Assembly: GCF_018137945.1 (NCBI RefSeq)
Contig: NZ_CP073089.1
Span: forward strand, 3,410,001 to 3,474,000
Length of the DNA stretch: 64,000 nucleotides
Reading direction: 5' to 3'
From: Brevibacterium sp. W7.2
GTDB lineage: Bacteria; Actinomycetota; Actinomycetes; Actinomycetales; Brevibacteriaceae
In this document: positions 1-7,492 of the stretch, in pieces
Layout of the letters: each line of letters begins with the position of its first letter
How positions within the stretch are numbered: position 1 is the first letter of the stretch
The notes under the pieces: generated by a model
Databases searched by the model: none
Told to the model about the DNA's origin: nothing
Seen by the model: only the letters and a program-made list of their open reading frames with translations
Translations under genes and position numbers: made by a program

Positions 1-819
1 CACGGCTGCGACGGTGTCGCCCCCAACGGGTCGCTCGGCGAGTACCAGACGCTCTCGGACGACGAACGCGCCCGGGTCATCGCCACCGCCGCCGAGGCGA
101 GCCCGACAGGCTTCCACGTCATGGCCGGCACCGGCGCCTACGGTGCCCTCCAGTCCCAGCGGTGGGCGGAGCAGGCAGCGGAGGCCGGCGCCACCTCGGT
201 GATGCAGCTGCCGCCGAACACCTACCGAGCCGATGCCGAGATCGTCAAGGACCACTACGCAAGGGTCGCCACCGTCGGCCTGCCCGTCGTCGCCTACAAC
301 AACCCCATCGACACGAAGGTCGACCTCGTCCCCTCCCTCATCGCCGAGATCCACGCCGCCGGCCACGTCGTCGGCGTCAAGGAGTTCTCCGGCGACCCCC
401 GCCGCATCTACGAGATCAAGGAGCTCGCCCCCACCCTCGACATCCTCATCGGCACCGACGACACCGTCCTCGAGGTCGGCCTCGCCGGTGCCGTCGGCTG
501 GGTCTCGGGCTACCCGAACGCGATCCCCCGCGCGTGCATCGAGCTCTTCGAGCTGTGCACCTCCGGCGACGTCGCCGACCTCGTCCGCGCCCAGGAGATC
601 TACCGCGACCTCCACTCGCTCCTGCGCTGGGACTCGAAGACCGAGTTCGTTCAGGCGATCAAACTCTCGATGGACGTCCTCGGCCTGCGCGGCGGACTCT
701 GCCGTCCCCCGCGCCTGCCGCTGTCCCAGCCGTTGGTCGAGCGCATCGTCGCCGACACCGAGGCCGCGGCCGCCAAGGGATACGCGACCGAGACCCGGGC
801 GACCGCCTCGGCGCTCTAG
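1..819 (+). CDS. DapA-family lyase, probable 1-pyrroline-4-hydroxy-2-carboxylate deaminase (5' partial)
   Basis: The reading frame is open from the first base, so the N-terminus lies outside the window; 272 residues remain. The fragment GVAPNGSLGEY, the tyrosine in VAYNNP and the Schiff-base lysine in VGVKEFSGD are hallmarks of the DHDPS/N-acetylneuraminate lyase TIM-barrel family. Members do different jobs, so function is taken from context: the next genes encode 4-hydroxyproline epimerase and a three-subunit D-amino-acid dehydrogenase, the neighbours of the DapA-like enzyme that deaminates 1-pyrroline-4-hydroxy-2-carboxylate to 2-oxoglutarate semialdehyde in hydroxyproline breakdown. A 2-oxoglutarate semialdehyde dehydrogenase would be expected just upstream. 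A biosynthetic dapA role is unlikely here. Family certain, substrate inferred. Confidence 0.85.
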   Translation, partial: HGCDGVAPNGSLGEYQTLSDDERARVIATAAEASPTGFHVMAGTGAYGALQSQRWAEQAAEAGATSVMQLPPNTYRADAEIVKDHYARVATVGLPVVAYNNPIDTKVDLVPSLIAEIHAAGHVVGVKEFSGDPRRIYEIKELAPTLDILIGTDDTVLEVGLAGAVGWVSGYPNAIPRACIELFELCTSGDVADLVRAQEIYRDLHSLLRWDSKTEFVQAIKLSMDVLGLRGGLCRPPRLPLSQPLVERIVADTEAAAAKGYATETRATASAL

Positions 820-922
820 ATATCATGCGAAGACCGGATCCCGGGGACCTCCCGGGACCCGGTCACCCGAACCCCACCCCCTCACCGCCGAGGGGACCCC
901 GGCCATCAACGAGGAGGCCGCC

Positions 923-1930
923 TTGCGCACGTCCCGCGTCTTTCACGCCGTCGACTCGCACACCGAGGGCATGCCCACCCGCGTCATCACCGGCGGGGTC
1001 GGCGTGCTCCCGGGAGCGACGATGGCCGAGCGCCGCACATGGTTCATCACCCACCGCGACGAGCTGCGCACCCTGCTCATGACCGAACCCCGCGGGCACG
1101 CGTCGATGTCGGGGGCGATCCTCCAACCCCCGACCCGCCCCGACGCGGACTGGGGTGTCCTCTACATCGAGGTCTCCGGATGCCTGCCGATGTGCGGACA
1201 CGGCACGATCGGCGTCGCCACCGTCCTCGTTGAGACGGGGATGGTCGAGGTGAGCGAACCGGTGACGACGATCCGCCTCGACACCCCGGCAGGGCTCGTC
1301 CTCGCCGAGGTGGCCGTCACCGACGGTCACGCCGATGCCGTGACGATCACGAACGTCCCCTCCTTCTCCGACCGCCTCGGCGCCGAGGTGGAGGTGCCGG
1401 GCCTCGGGACGGTCACCTACGACCTCGCGTTCGGGGGCAATTTCTATGCGATCGTCGACACCGAGAGCCTCGGCATCGAGTTCCGGGAGGACCGGAGCAA
1501 CAAGGACGAGTTGCTCGCGGCGGGGCTGGCGATCATGGACGCGGTCAACGCGACCGATCCGCCCGTCCATCCGGAGCGCGACGACATCAGCGGCCTCCAC
1601 CACGTCTACCTCATGGCCCCGGGCTCGGATGCCCGGCGGTCCCGGCATGCCATGGCGATCTCCCCGGGCTGGTTCGACCGGTCCCCGTGCGGGACGGGCA
1701 CGAGTGCGCGGATGGCGCAGCTCCACGCGCGCGGGCAGCTGCCGCTCGAGACCGACTTCGTCAACGAGTCCTACATCGGGTCCCGGTTCGTCGGCCGCCT
1801 CGTCGGGGAGACCACGGTGGGCGGCCGTCCGGCGGTCGTGCCGACCGTGACCGGCCGGGCCTGGGTGACCGGCACCGTGCAGTACTTCCTCGATCCGTCC
1901 GATCCGTTCCCGGCGGGATTCCTCCTATGA
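923..1930 (+). CDS. 4-hydroxyproline 2-epimerase (proline racemase family)
   Basis: A 335-residue cytosolic enzyme of the PLP-independent proline racemase family. It interconverts trans-4-hydroxy-L-proline and cis-4-hydroxy-D-proline, the first step of the pathway encoded here. Both catalytic cysteines are visible, Cys91 in MCGHGTIG and Cys256 in SPCGTGTSA; the related dehydratases lack the first one. The start is a TTG at 923, chosen because GAGGAGG at 911-917 sits five bases upstream and the protein then opens with the family-typical RTSRVFHAVDSHTEGMP. The longer upstream frame is only an open shadow of the preceding gene. The stop overlaps an ATG at 1927, but the next gene more likely starts at 1966. 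Proline racemase activity cannot be excluded from sequence alone. Confidence 0.9.
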   Translation: MRTSRVFHAVDSHTEGMPTRVITGGVGVLPGATMAERRTWFITHRDELRTLLMTEPRGHASMSGAILQPPTRPDADWGVLYIEVSGCLPMCGHGTIGVATVLVETGMVEVSEPVTTIRLDTPAGLVLAEVAVTDGHADAVTITNVPSFSDRLGAEVEVPGLGTVTYDLAFGGNFYAIVDTESLGIEFREDRSNKDELLAAGLAIMDAVNATDPPVHPERDDISGLHHVYLMAPGSDARRSRHAMAISPGWFDRSPCGTGTSARMAQLHARGQLPLETDFVNESYIGSRFVGRLVGETTVGGRPAVVPTVTGRAWVTGTVQYFLDPSDPFPAGFLL

Positions 1931-1965
1931 GTATCCTCGTAGTCAGCCGACGAAAGGACTCTCCC

Positions 1966-2733
1966 GTGCCGGATCTCCCCCGCCTCGATCGCCCGAAGAA
2001 CCTGCGCGAGACCGTGCTGGGCCGCCTGCGCACGGCGATCATCACCGGCGACCTCGCCGAGGGGGAGCTCGTCTCGGCACCGGTGCTCGGCGAGCAGCTC
2101 GGGGTCTCGGCGACCCCGGTGCGCGAGGCGATGATGGACCTCTCCCGCGAGGGCCTCGTCGAGACCGTGAAGAACAAGGGCTTCCGGGTGACGACGATGA
2201 CGGACAAGGACCTCGACGACCTCGCCGCGATCCGCCTCCTCATCGAACCGCCCGTCATGCACGCAGTCGCCGAGAACATCACCGAGGAGGCCTTCGCCGA
2301 GCTCACGGCACTCGCCGATGCGTGCGCCCGGGGTGCCGCCGAGGAGGACCTCGCCGAGTACCTCGCCCACGACCGCAGCTTCCACGCGCGCGTCCTCTCC
2401 TATGCCGACAACCCGCAGCTCACCGAACTCGCGACCTCCCTGCGCCTGCGCACCCGCCTCTACGGCATCGCCGCGCTCGCCCGCCAGGGCAGGCTGGTCG
2501 CCTCGGCACAGGAGCACCATGAGCTCATCCGTCTCCTCCGCGACCGTGACGGGGCCGGCGCCGAAGCGCTCATGCGCGCCCACATCGGCCATGCCCGCTC
2601 GATCTGGGCGACCGGCGGCGAGGCGGGCGACGCTAGGGGTGTCGGCGGTACGGGTGCCAGTGGTAGGAGTGCCGGCGGTGCGAGTTTGGGAGGCGGCGCG
2701 GGAGGCTCGGGCGGCCTGGGAGATTCACCGTGA
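1966..2733 (+). CDS. GntR/FadR-type (FCD) transcriptional regulator
   Basis: A 255-residue regulator: winged helix at about residues 10-75 (ETVLGRLRTAIITGDL, GVSATPVREAMMDLSREGLV) followed by an all-helical FCD ligand domain with its arginine and histidines (AAIRLLIEPPV, EYLAHDRSFHARV, HIGHARS). The GTG at 1966 is preferred over the ATG at 1927 because GAAAGGA at 1952-1958 lies seven bases upstream. Its place inside the hydroxyproline operon suggests that it senses hydroxyproline or a pathway intermediate and controls the operon; that is inference. The last 35-40 residues are a glycine/alanine/serine-rich tail with repeated GG-type codons, not part of the family fold and probably disordered. 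Confidence 0.85.
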   Translation: MPDLPRLDRPKNLRETVLGRLRTAIITGDLAEGELVSAPVLGEQLGVSATPVREAMMDLSREGLVETVKNKGFRVTTMTDKDLDDLAAIRLLIEPPVMHAVAENITEEAFAELTALADACARGAAEEDLAEYLAHDRSFHARVLSYADNPQLTELATSLRLRTRLYGIAALARQGRLVASAQEHHELIRLLRDRDGAGAEALMRAHIGHARSIWATGGEAGDARGVGGTGASGRSAGGASLGGGAGGSGGLGDSP

Positions 2734-2746
2734 TGGGCTCGGGCGC

Positions 2747-4012
2747 ATGAGGCGGCCGGACGGGACCAGCGACGTTCTCGTCATCGGCGCCGGCATCGTC
2801 GGCAGCGCGATCGCCTACTATGCGACCCGGGCGGGACTGAGCGTCACCGTCGTCGAGCGCGGTCTGCCCGCCTCGGGAACCTCGTCCCGCTGTGAGGGCA
2901 ACCTCCTCGTCTCCGACAAGGAACTCGGACCCGAGCTCGCGCTCACCCAGTATTCGCTGAGCCTGTGGAAGGGCGAACTCGCCGAGTTCGCCGACCGCTG
3001 GGAGTTCGAGGCCAAGGGCGGGATCATCGTCGCCTCCCGCGAATCGAGCCTGGCCTCCCTCGACCGGGTGACCACCGCCCAGCGGGCCTTCGGCGTCGAA
3101 GCGATCCCCCTCGATCCGAATCAGCTGCGCGAGCTCGAACCCCATATCACCGCCGAGGCGCTCGGGGCCGCGTTCTATCCCGATGACTCCCAGGTCCAGC
3201 CCATGCTCGCCGCCGGCCATCTTCTCGCCCTTGCCGAGGACCGCGGGGCGCGGCTCGTCACCGACTCCCCCGTCGTCGAGCTGCTGCGTGCCGGCGATCG
3301 GGTCACCGGGGTGCGGACGCCGACCGGGTCGTACTCCGCCGGGCACATCGTCAATGCCGCAGGGACGTGGGCGAGCGAGATCGCTGCGATGGCCGGGATC
3401 GAGCTTGCCGTCCTGCCGCGGCGCGGCTTCGTCCTCGTCACCGAACCCCTGCCGCCGATGATCGCCCACAAGGTCTACGCCGCCGAGTACATCGACAATG
3501 TCGGCAGCTCCGCCGACGACCTCCAGGCGAGCCCCGTCGTCGAGGGAACCCCGGCCGGGACGATCCTCGTCGGTTCGAGCCGGGAGCGCGTCGGCTTCGA
3601 CGAACGGGTGAGCAGTGAGGCGCTCGGGGCGATTGCCCGCAACGCCGCCGCCCTCTTCCCGTTCCTCTCAGACACCCGCATCCTCCGCCACTACCACGGC
3701 TTCCGCCCGTACTGCGCCGATCACCTGCCGGTCATCGGACCCGATCCGAGAGCGCCGGGGCTCTGGCATGCGTGCGGTCATGAAGGTGCGGGCATCGGAC
3801 TGTCGGTGGGCACGGGCAAGCTCCTTGCCCAGGCGATGGCAGGCGAGGACGCGGACCGCGACCTCACGCCGTTCGCCCCCGAACGGTTCGAGCAGTCGGG
3901 ACTCCTCGACGGGCCGGCAGAAGTCACCGGGGATTCGGGGATCGTCGGGCCGGCGGGGGTCGAGGCGACAGGGCGAAATGCTGTCCCCACATGGAGGGAG
4001 GAGTCGGCATGA
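2747..4012 (+). CDS. FAD-dependent D-hydroxyproline dehydrogenase, DAO-fold subunit
   Basis: A 421-residue flavoprotein of the glycine oxidase/D-amino-acid oxidase (DAO) superfamily. The N-terminal dinucleotide-binding motif is VIGAGIVGSAIAYYATRAG with the ribose-binding glutamate in VVERG; the C-terminal FAD segment is HACGHEGAGIGLSVGTGK. It is followed by a [2Fe-2S] subunit and a second pyridine-nucleotide-type flavoprotein, the arrangement of heteromeric D-hydroxyproline dehydrogenases and of HcnABC-like enzymes. It should oxidise cis-4-hydroxy-D-proline to 1-pyrroline-4-hydroxy-2-carboxylate. The ATG at 2747 lies 13 bases after the regulator's stop without a strong Shine-Dalgarno, consistent with translational coupling. 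The last 40 residues are poorly conserved. The stop overlaps the next start in an ATGA. Confidence 0.87.
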   Translation: MRRPDGTSDVLVIGAGIVGSAIAYYATRAGLSVTVVERGLPASGTSSRCEGNLLVSDKELGPELALTQYSLSLWKGELAEFADRWEFEAKGGIIVASRESSLASLDRVTTAQRAFGVEAIPLDPNQLRELEPHITAEALGAAFYPDDSQVQPMLAAGHLLALAEDRGARLVTDSPVVELLRAGDRVTGVRTPTGSYSAGHIVNAAGTWASEIAAMAGIELAVLPRRGFVLVTEPLPPMIAHKVYAAEYIDNVGSSADDLQASPVVEGTPAGTILVGSSRERVGFDERVSSEALGAIARNAAALFPFLSDTRILRHYHGFRPYCADHLPVIGPDPRAPGLWHACGHEGAGIGLSVGTGKLLAQAMAGEDADRDLTPFAPERFEQSGLLDGPAEVTGDSGIVGPAGVEATGRNAVPTWREESA

Positions 4013-4392
4013 GCGATGAGGTCACCGCGTCCTTCGACGGATCCCCGCTGAGCGCGCCCGCGGGAGCGAGCGTCGCCGCCGCCCTCCTCGCTTCGGGACG
4101 CACGAGCTGGCGGACGACCCGGGCTGGTCGGCCGCGCGGACTCTTCTGCGGGATCGGCGTGTGCTTCGACTGCCTCGTCGACATCGACGGTCAGACCGGG
4201 CAGCGGGCGTGCATGATCCCGCTCGCCGAGGGCATGGACATCCGCAGTGCGGGCGGACACGCTCGTCGGGTGCGTCCGACACCCCGCGGTGGCGGTCGGC
4301 CTTCCCGCGCCGACGGCCCACCTCCCCGCGCCGACGGCCCACCTCCCCGCGGTGACGATGGGACGACCGCCGACAATCGGGGCAGACGATGA
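4009..4392 (+). CDS. [2Fe-2S] ferredoxin-like subunit of D-hydroxyproline dehydrogenase
   Basis: A 127-residue protein with a plant-type [2Fe-2S] fold: CGIGVCFDC followed 12 residues later by a fourth cysteine in QRACMI, giving C-x4-C-x2-C-x12-C. It resembles the small HcnA/SoxA-N-type subunit that carries electrons between the two flavoproteins encoded on each side. The ATG at 4009 is preferred over 3991 because the strong GGAGGGAGGAG lies directly in front of it and it overlaps the upstream stop. After about residue 85 the protein becomes an unusual proline/arginine/aspartate tail made from a 20-bp DNA repeat (4308-4347, PPPRADG-type units). That tail is not part of the ferredoxin fold. Confidence 0.85.
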   Translation: MSDEVTASFDGSPLSAPAGASVAAALLASGRTSWRTTRAGRPRGLFCGIGVCFDCLVDIDGQTGQRACMIPLAEGMDIRSAGGHARRVRPTPRGGGRPSRADGPPPRADGPPPRGDDGTTADNRGRR

Positions 4393-5852
4393 GTCCCGCT
4401 CTCACGGCAGACATCGCCGTCATCGGAGCCGGGCCGGCCGGCCTCGCGGCAGCGAATGCCGCTGCCGCCGGCGGAGCGTCGACCATCCTCGTCGTCGATT
4501 CGGCCATCCAACCGGGAGGTCAGTTCTGGCGGCACCGCACCGAAGCCTCGGCGGGCGATGACGGGCACCTCCACCACGGGTGGGACGACTACCTCGCTCT
4601 GCGGGCGGCCTTCGATGCGAGCATCGCCACCGGCGTCATCGACTTCCGGCCCTCAACCTCGGTGTGGGCGGTGGCAGCGGGCGAGGACGGCTTCATCCTG
4701 CGGCTCGCCCCGAGCCACGGCCCCGGACAGTCTCCCGACCCGGTCGTCCGGGCGTCGCGCCTCATCATCGCCACCGGCGGTTACGACCGGCAGATCCCCA
4801 TCCCCGGCTGGGACCTGCCCGGGGTCATGGCCGCCGGCGGCATCCAGGGGTTCGCGAAGCAGAACGACCTGCTGCCGGGCAGGCGCTTCGTCATCGCCGG
4901 CACCGGCCCGTTCCTCCTCCCCGTCGCCGACACCGTCGTCCGGCTCGGCGGCGAGGTCGCCGCCGTCCTCGAATCCTCCCGCCTCACCGGATGGCTTCCC
5001 CACGTGAGGTCGGCCGCCGGGGTGCCGGAGAAGGCGCTCGAGGGCGCCGGCTACGCGTGGACGTTCCTCCGCGAGCGCATCCCCTATCGGACCCAGACCG
5101 TGGTCACGGAGATCCTCGGCGACGACCGGGTCGAGGCCGTGCGCACGGCACGGATCGACCGCCTCGGCGAGGCGGTGTCCGGCACTGAACGGATCCTCGA
5201 CGACATCGACGCGGTCGGTCTGGGGTGGGGGTTCACCCCGCAGCTCGAGCTGCCGGTGTCCCTCGGGGCGGCCACACGGGTCGATGTCGACGGGTCGCTC
5301 GTCGCAATCGTCGACGAGGGTCAGCGGTCCTCGGTGCCCGGGCTCCTCCTCGCCGGTGAGGTCACCGGGGTCGGCGGTGCCGTGCTCGCGGTCGCCGAGG
5401 GCAGGGTCGCTGGTGCCGTCGCCGCCGCCGAGGTGACCGGTCGGACGGCGCCGGGACTGCGCGCCGAGCGGACGACGATCGCGCGCCACCGGGCGTTCGC
5501 CGCAGCGATGCACCGGGCTCATCCGGTGCCTGCTGGGTGGGAGGACCGCCTCGGCGAGGAGACGATCGTCTGCCGGTGCGAGGAGGTGCGGGCCGGGGAG
5601 ATCACCCGCGCCCGCGTCGAGCTGGCCGCCACCGATGCCCGGTCGCAGAAGAACATGACGCGTGCCGGCATGGGCTGGTGCCAGGGCCGCGAGTGCGGGT
5701 ACGCGGTCACATGCCTGTCCGGTCGCGGCGGCCAGGCTCCACCCGGTGCCGGCCATCCGGAGCGTGCCGAGGATGCAGCTGCGTCACTGTCGCAGACGAT
5801 GAAGCGGCCGGTCGCCCAGCCGGTGCCCCTGTCGACGTTCTTCGACCTGTGA
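4389..5852 (+). CDS. NAD(P)/FAD oxidoreductase subunit of D-hydroxyproline dehydrogenase
   Basis: A 487-residue pyridine nucleotide-disulfide-type flavoprotein. The N-terminal FAD motif is VIGAGPAGLAAANAAAAGG, a second GxGxxL-like segment is VIAGTGPFLLPVADTVV, and LLLAGEVTGVGGAVLAVAEG is the C-terminal FAD contact. The end carries a Bfd-like [2Fe-2S] site, CRCEEV plus GWCQGRECG, as in HcnB and the alpha subunits of octopine/nopaline and hydroxyproline dehydrogenases. It should take electrons from the partner subunits and pass them to the respiratory chain. It is the last gene of the operon: its start overlaps the upstream stop (ATGA) and its stop is followed at once by a 22-bp hairpin shared with the convergent neighbour. 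Confidence 0.87.
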   Translation: MSPALTADIAVIGAGPAGLAAANAAAAGGASTILVVDSAIQPGGQFWRHRTEASAGDDGHLHHGWDDYLALRAAFDASIATGVIDFRPSTSVWAVAAGEDGFILRLAPSHGPGQSPDPVVRASRLIIATGGYDRQIPIPGWDLPGVMAAGGIQGFAKQNDLLPGRRFVIAGTGPFLLPVADTVVRLGGEVAAVLESSRLTGWLPHVRSAAGVPEKALEGAGYAWTFLRERIPYRTQTVVTEILGDDRVEAVRTARIDRLGEAVSGTERILDDIDAVGLGWGFTPQLELPVSLGAATRVDVDGSLVAIVDEGQRSSVPGLLLAGEVTGVGGAVLAVAEGRVAGAVAAAEVTGRTAPGLRAERTTIARHRAFAAAMHRAHPVPAGWEDRLGEETIVCRCEEVRAGEITRARVELAATDARSQKNMTRAGMGWCQGRECGYAVTCLSGRGGQAPPGAGHPERAEDAAASLSQTMKRPVAQPVPLSTFFDL

Positions 5853-5865
5853 AGCCGAAGACTCT

Positions 5866-5935
5866 CCTCGGTCAAGCCGGAGCGCACATATCGAAGCGAG
5901 GAACCGTCGAAAAGTGCGCTCCGGCTTGACCGAGG
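5866..5935. terminator. Perfect 22-bp inverted repeat with 26-nt loop between convergent genes
   Basis: The left arm at 5866-5887 (CCTCGGTCAAGCCGGAGCGC plus AC) is the exact reverse complement of 5914-5935. It lies between the stops of the hydroxyproline operon and the minus-strand flavin oxidase, so it can act as a bidirectional terminator. The loop is much longer than usual and there is no T-run. Confidence 0.65.
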
Positions 5936-5942
5936 GCCGGAC

Positions 5943-6722
5943 TCAGAGCTCCGTCGTCTGGCTTCCGCCTTCGGGACGCTGGCCGGTGACCTTGGCCTTG
6001 ATCATCTGCGCAAGGCCCGCGACCTTCCCGCCCTTGAGCCCCCAGTGCTGAGCGGAGTCGGTGACGACGTGGAGGAGGCCGAGGTTCGGGTCCTCCTTGC
6101 CGCCCTCGAACCATGTGGCCGCATCGTCGTTCCAGAGGTAGTCGATCTTCGCCTGGCTGTCGACGAATTCGACCATGCCGGCTACCGAAAGCCAGTTCCC
6201 GGCCTCGGAGACGGCGATGTTGACGTGCGGGTTCTGCCGCAGGGCTCCGGCCTGATCGCCGTCGAGGCCGATGAAGAACCAGACGTCGGCATCGTCGGTG
6301 ACCTGCTGCGGCGCCATCGGGTGGGCGAGGAGCTTGCCGTCGGCGAGCGCCGTTGTGAGCATGACGTACTTGGCGTCGCGGAGGATGCGCACGACGTCGC
6401 GCTGGTCGAGGCCGTCAGTTGCGGACTCCTCCCGTCGGTGGCGGCGGTCAGTGGCATCGCGCTGCGGGCCGGTCGAGGCGTATCCGACGGTCGCGGACTC
6501 GTCGATCGCGGTGTGCGAGCCGTCGGGGTTGCGGTAGAGAGTGAAGCCCTCCGCGGTCGCGGTCTCCTGAGCGCGGGCTTCGACGTTCTCCTCGGTGTAG
6601 CCGACCTTCGCGCCCTGTTCGATGTCGGCGGTGCCGCCGATCTTCTCAGTGGCGTGGTCGAGGCCGGCGGCGGCGTCGCGTGCCGTCTCTTCTCCGTTGG
6701 ACTCATTCCTGTTGCGGCTCAT
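5943..6722 (-). CDS. Pyridoxamine 5'-phosphate oxidase-fold general stress protein
   Basis: A 259-residue protein. The C-terminal 150 residues form a split-barrel flavin-binding domain of the general stress protein 26 type (VVRILRDAKYVMLTTALADGKLLAHPM, DVWFFIGLDGDQAGALRQNPHVNIAVSE, WLSVAGMVEFV). Residues 1-100 are hydrophilic and low in complexity, with short recurring units (KVGYTEENVEARA, TVGYASTG), unlike the compact family members. The start at 6722 is chosen for GGGGAG just upstream and because it removes an arginine-rich read-through. Family members bind FMN, F420 or haem; the ligand cannot be read from sequence. Transcription converges on the hydroxyproline operon. Confidence 0.82.
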   Translation of the reverse strand: MSRNRNESNGEETARDAAAGLDHATEKIGGTADIEQGAKVGYTEENVEARAQETATAEGFTLYRNPDGSHTAIDESATVGYASTGPQRDATDRRHRREESATDGLDQRDVVRILRDAKYVMLTTALADGKLLAHPMAPQQVTDDADVWFFIGLDGDQAGALRQNPHVNIAVSEAGNWLSVAGMVEFVDSQAKIDYLWNDDAATWFEGGKEDPNLGLLHVVTDSAQHWGLKGGKVAGLAQMIKAKVTGQRPEGGSQTTEL

Positions 6723-7020
6723 GATTCTCCCCTTCGCAGACGGATTCCGACCCCGAGTGCCTGCACTCGAGCGGTTGCCCGGCAGGCCACGGACGGTCAT
6801 GCCGTCATTCTCACACGAGCGCGTCGAAAACAACAGTGGCCTTGTCTCAACTGGCGGTTCTCAACTGGCAGCGGGCGCACCGCACTCGCCTGCGCGCGTT
6901 CGGTCACCTCGGCGAAACGCTGCGACTGCGGAACCGCGGACCCACCGGGGACGGTCCGACCGCCTCGGCGAGGGGATGGGCCTGATGCGAGCGTCAGGGC
7001 ACGGTCCTACACTGGGAGGC

Positions 7021-7347
7021 ATGAGCGAACCATCTGTCACCGTGACCGAGATCCCCGACGGCGCCGCGATCATCGACGTACGCGAGGACGACGAGTGGGA
7101 GGCCGGACACATCGAGGGCGCGATCCACGTTCCCCTCGGTGAACTGCCCGAACGCCTCGGCGATCTGCCGCTCGACGACGACATGTACATCATCTGCCGC
7201 ACCGGCGGACGGTCGCTGCGGGCGACGGCGTGGCTCAACCTCAACGGCTTCGACGCCTACAACGTCGAAGGCGGCATGGGCTCGTGGAACATCGACAACG
7301 GCAAGCCCATCGTCTCGGAGACCGGCCAGGAACCCTGGGTGAAGTGA
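7021..7347 (+). CDS. Single-domain rhodanese-like sulfurtransferase
   Basis: A 108-residue cytosolic rhodanese domain. The active-site loop is C59-R-T-G-G-R-S, preceded by the conserved VIDVRE-type strand (IIDVREDDEWEAGHIEGAIHVPLG). Such stand-alone domains shuttle persulfide sulfur; the partner is unknown here. A TACACT box at 7008-7013 ends seven bases before the ATG, so the message is probably leaderless; the GGGAGG at 7014-7019 is too close to work as a normal ribosome site. A 9-bp hairpin follows the stop. Confidence 0.87.
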   Translation: MSEPSVTVTEIPDGAAIIDVREDDEWEAGHIEGAIHVPLGELPERLGDLPLDDDMYIICRTGGRSLRATAWLNLNGFDAYNVEGGMGSWNIDNGKPIVSETGQEPWVK

Positions 7348-7350
7348 GGC

Positions 7351-7373
7351 GGTCGCGGCACGACGCCGCGACC
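7351..7373 (+). terminator. Hairpin after the rhodanese gene
   Basis: GGTCGCGGC at 7351-7359 pairs with GCCGCGACC at 7365-7373 across a five-base loop, four bases past the rhodanese stop. There is no clear T-run. Confidence 0.5.
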
Positions 7374-7492
7374 CTGGACGTGGGCTGACCACGGCCTGTG
7401 ACCTGCCCTCATGCATGGGCGTCTGCGTCCACGATGCAAGAACTCGGGGGCCCTGACTGTGTCGAGGCGGACGTGTTTGGCAAGGTAGGCAT

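Noticed and set aside
6842..6870. CAACTGGCGGTTCTCAACTGGCAG doublet as a regulatory site
   Set aside because: A short direct repeat of about nine bases in a gap with no nearby promoter features; could be chance.
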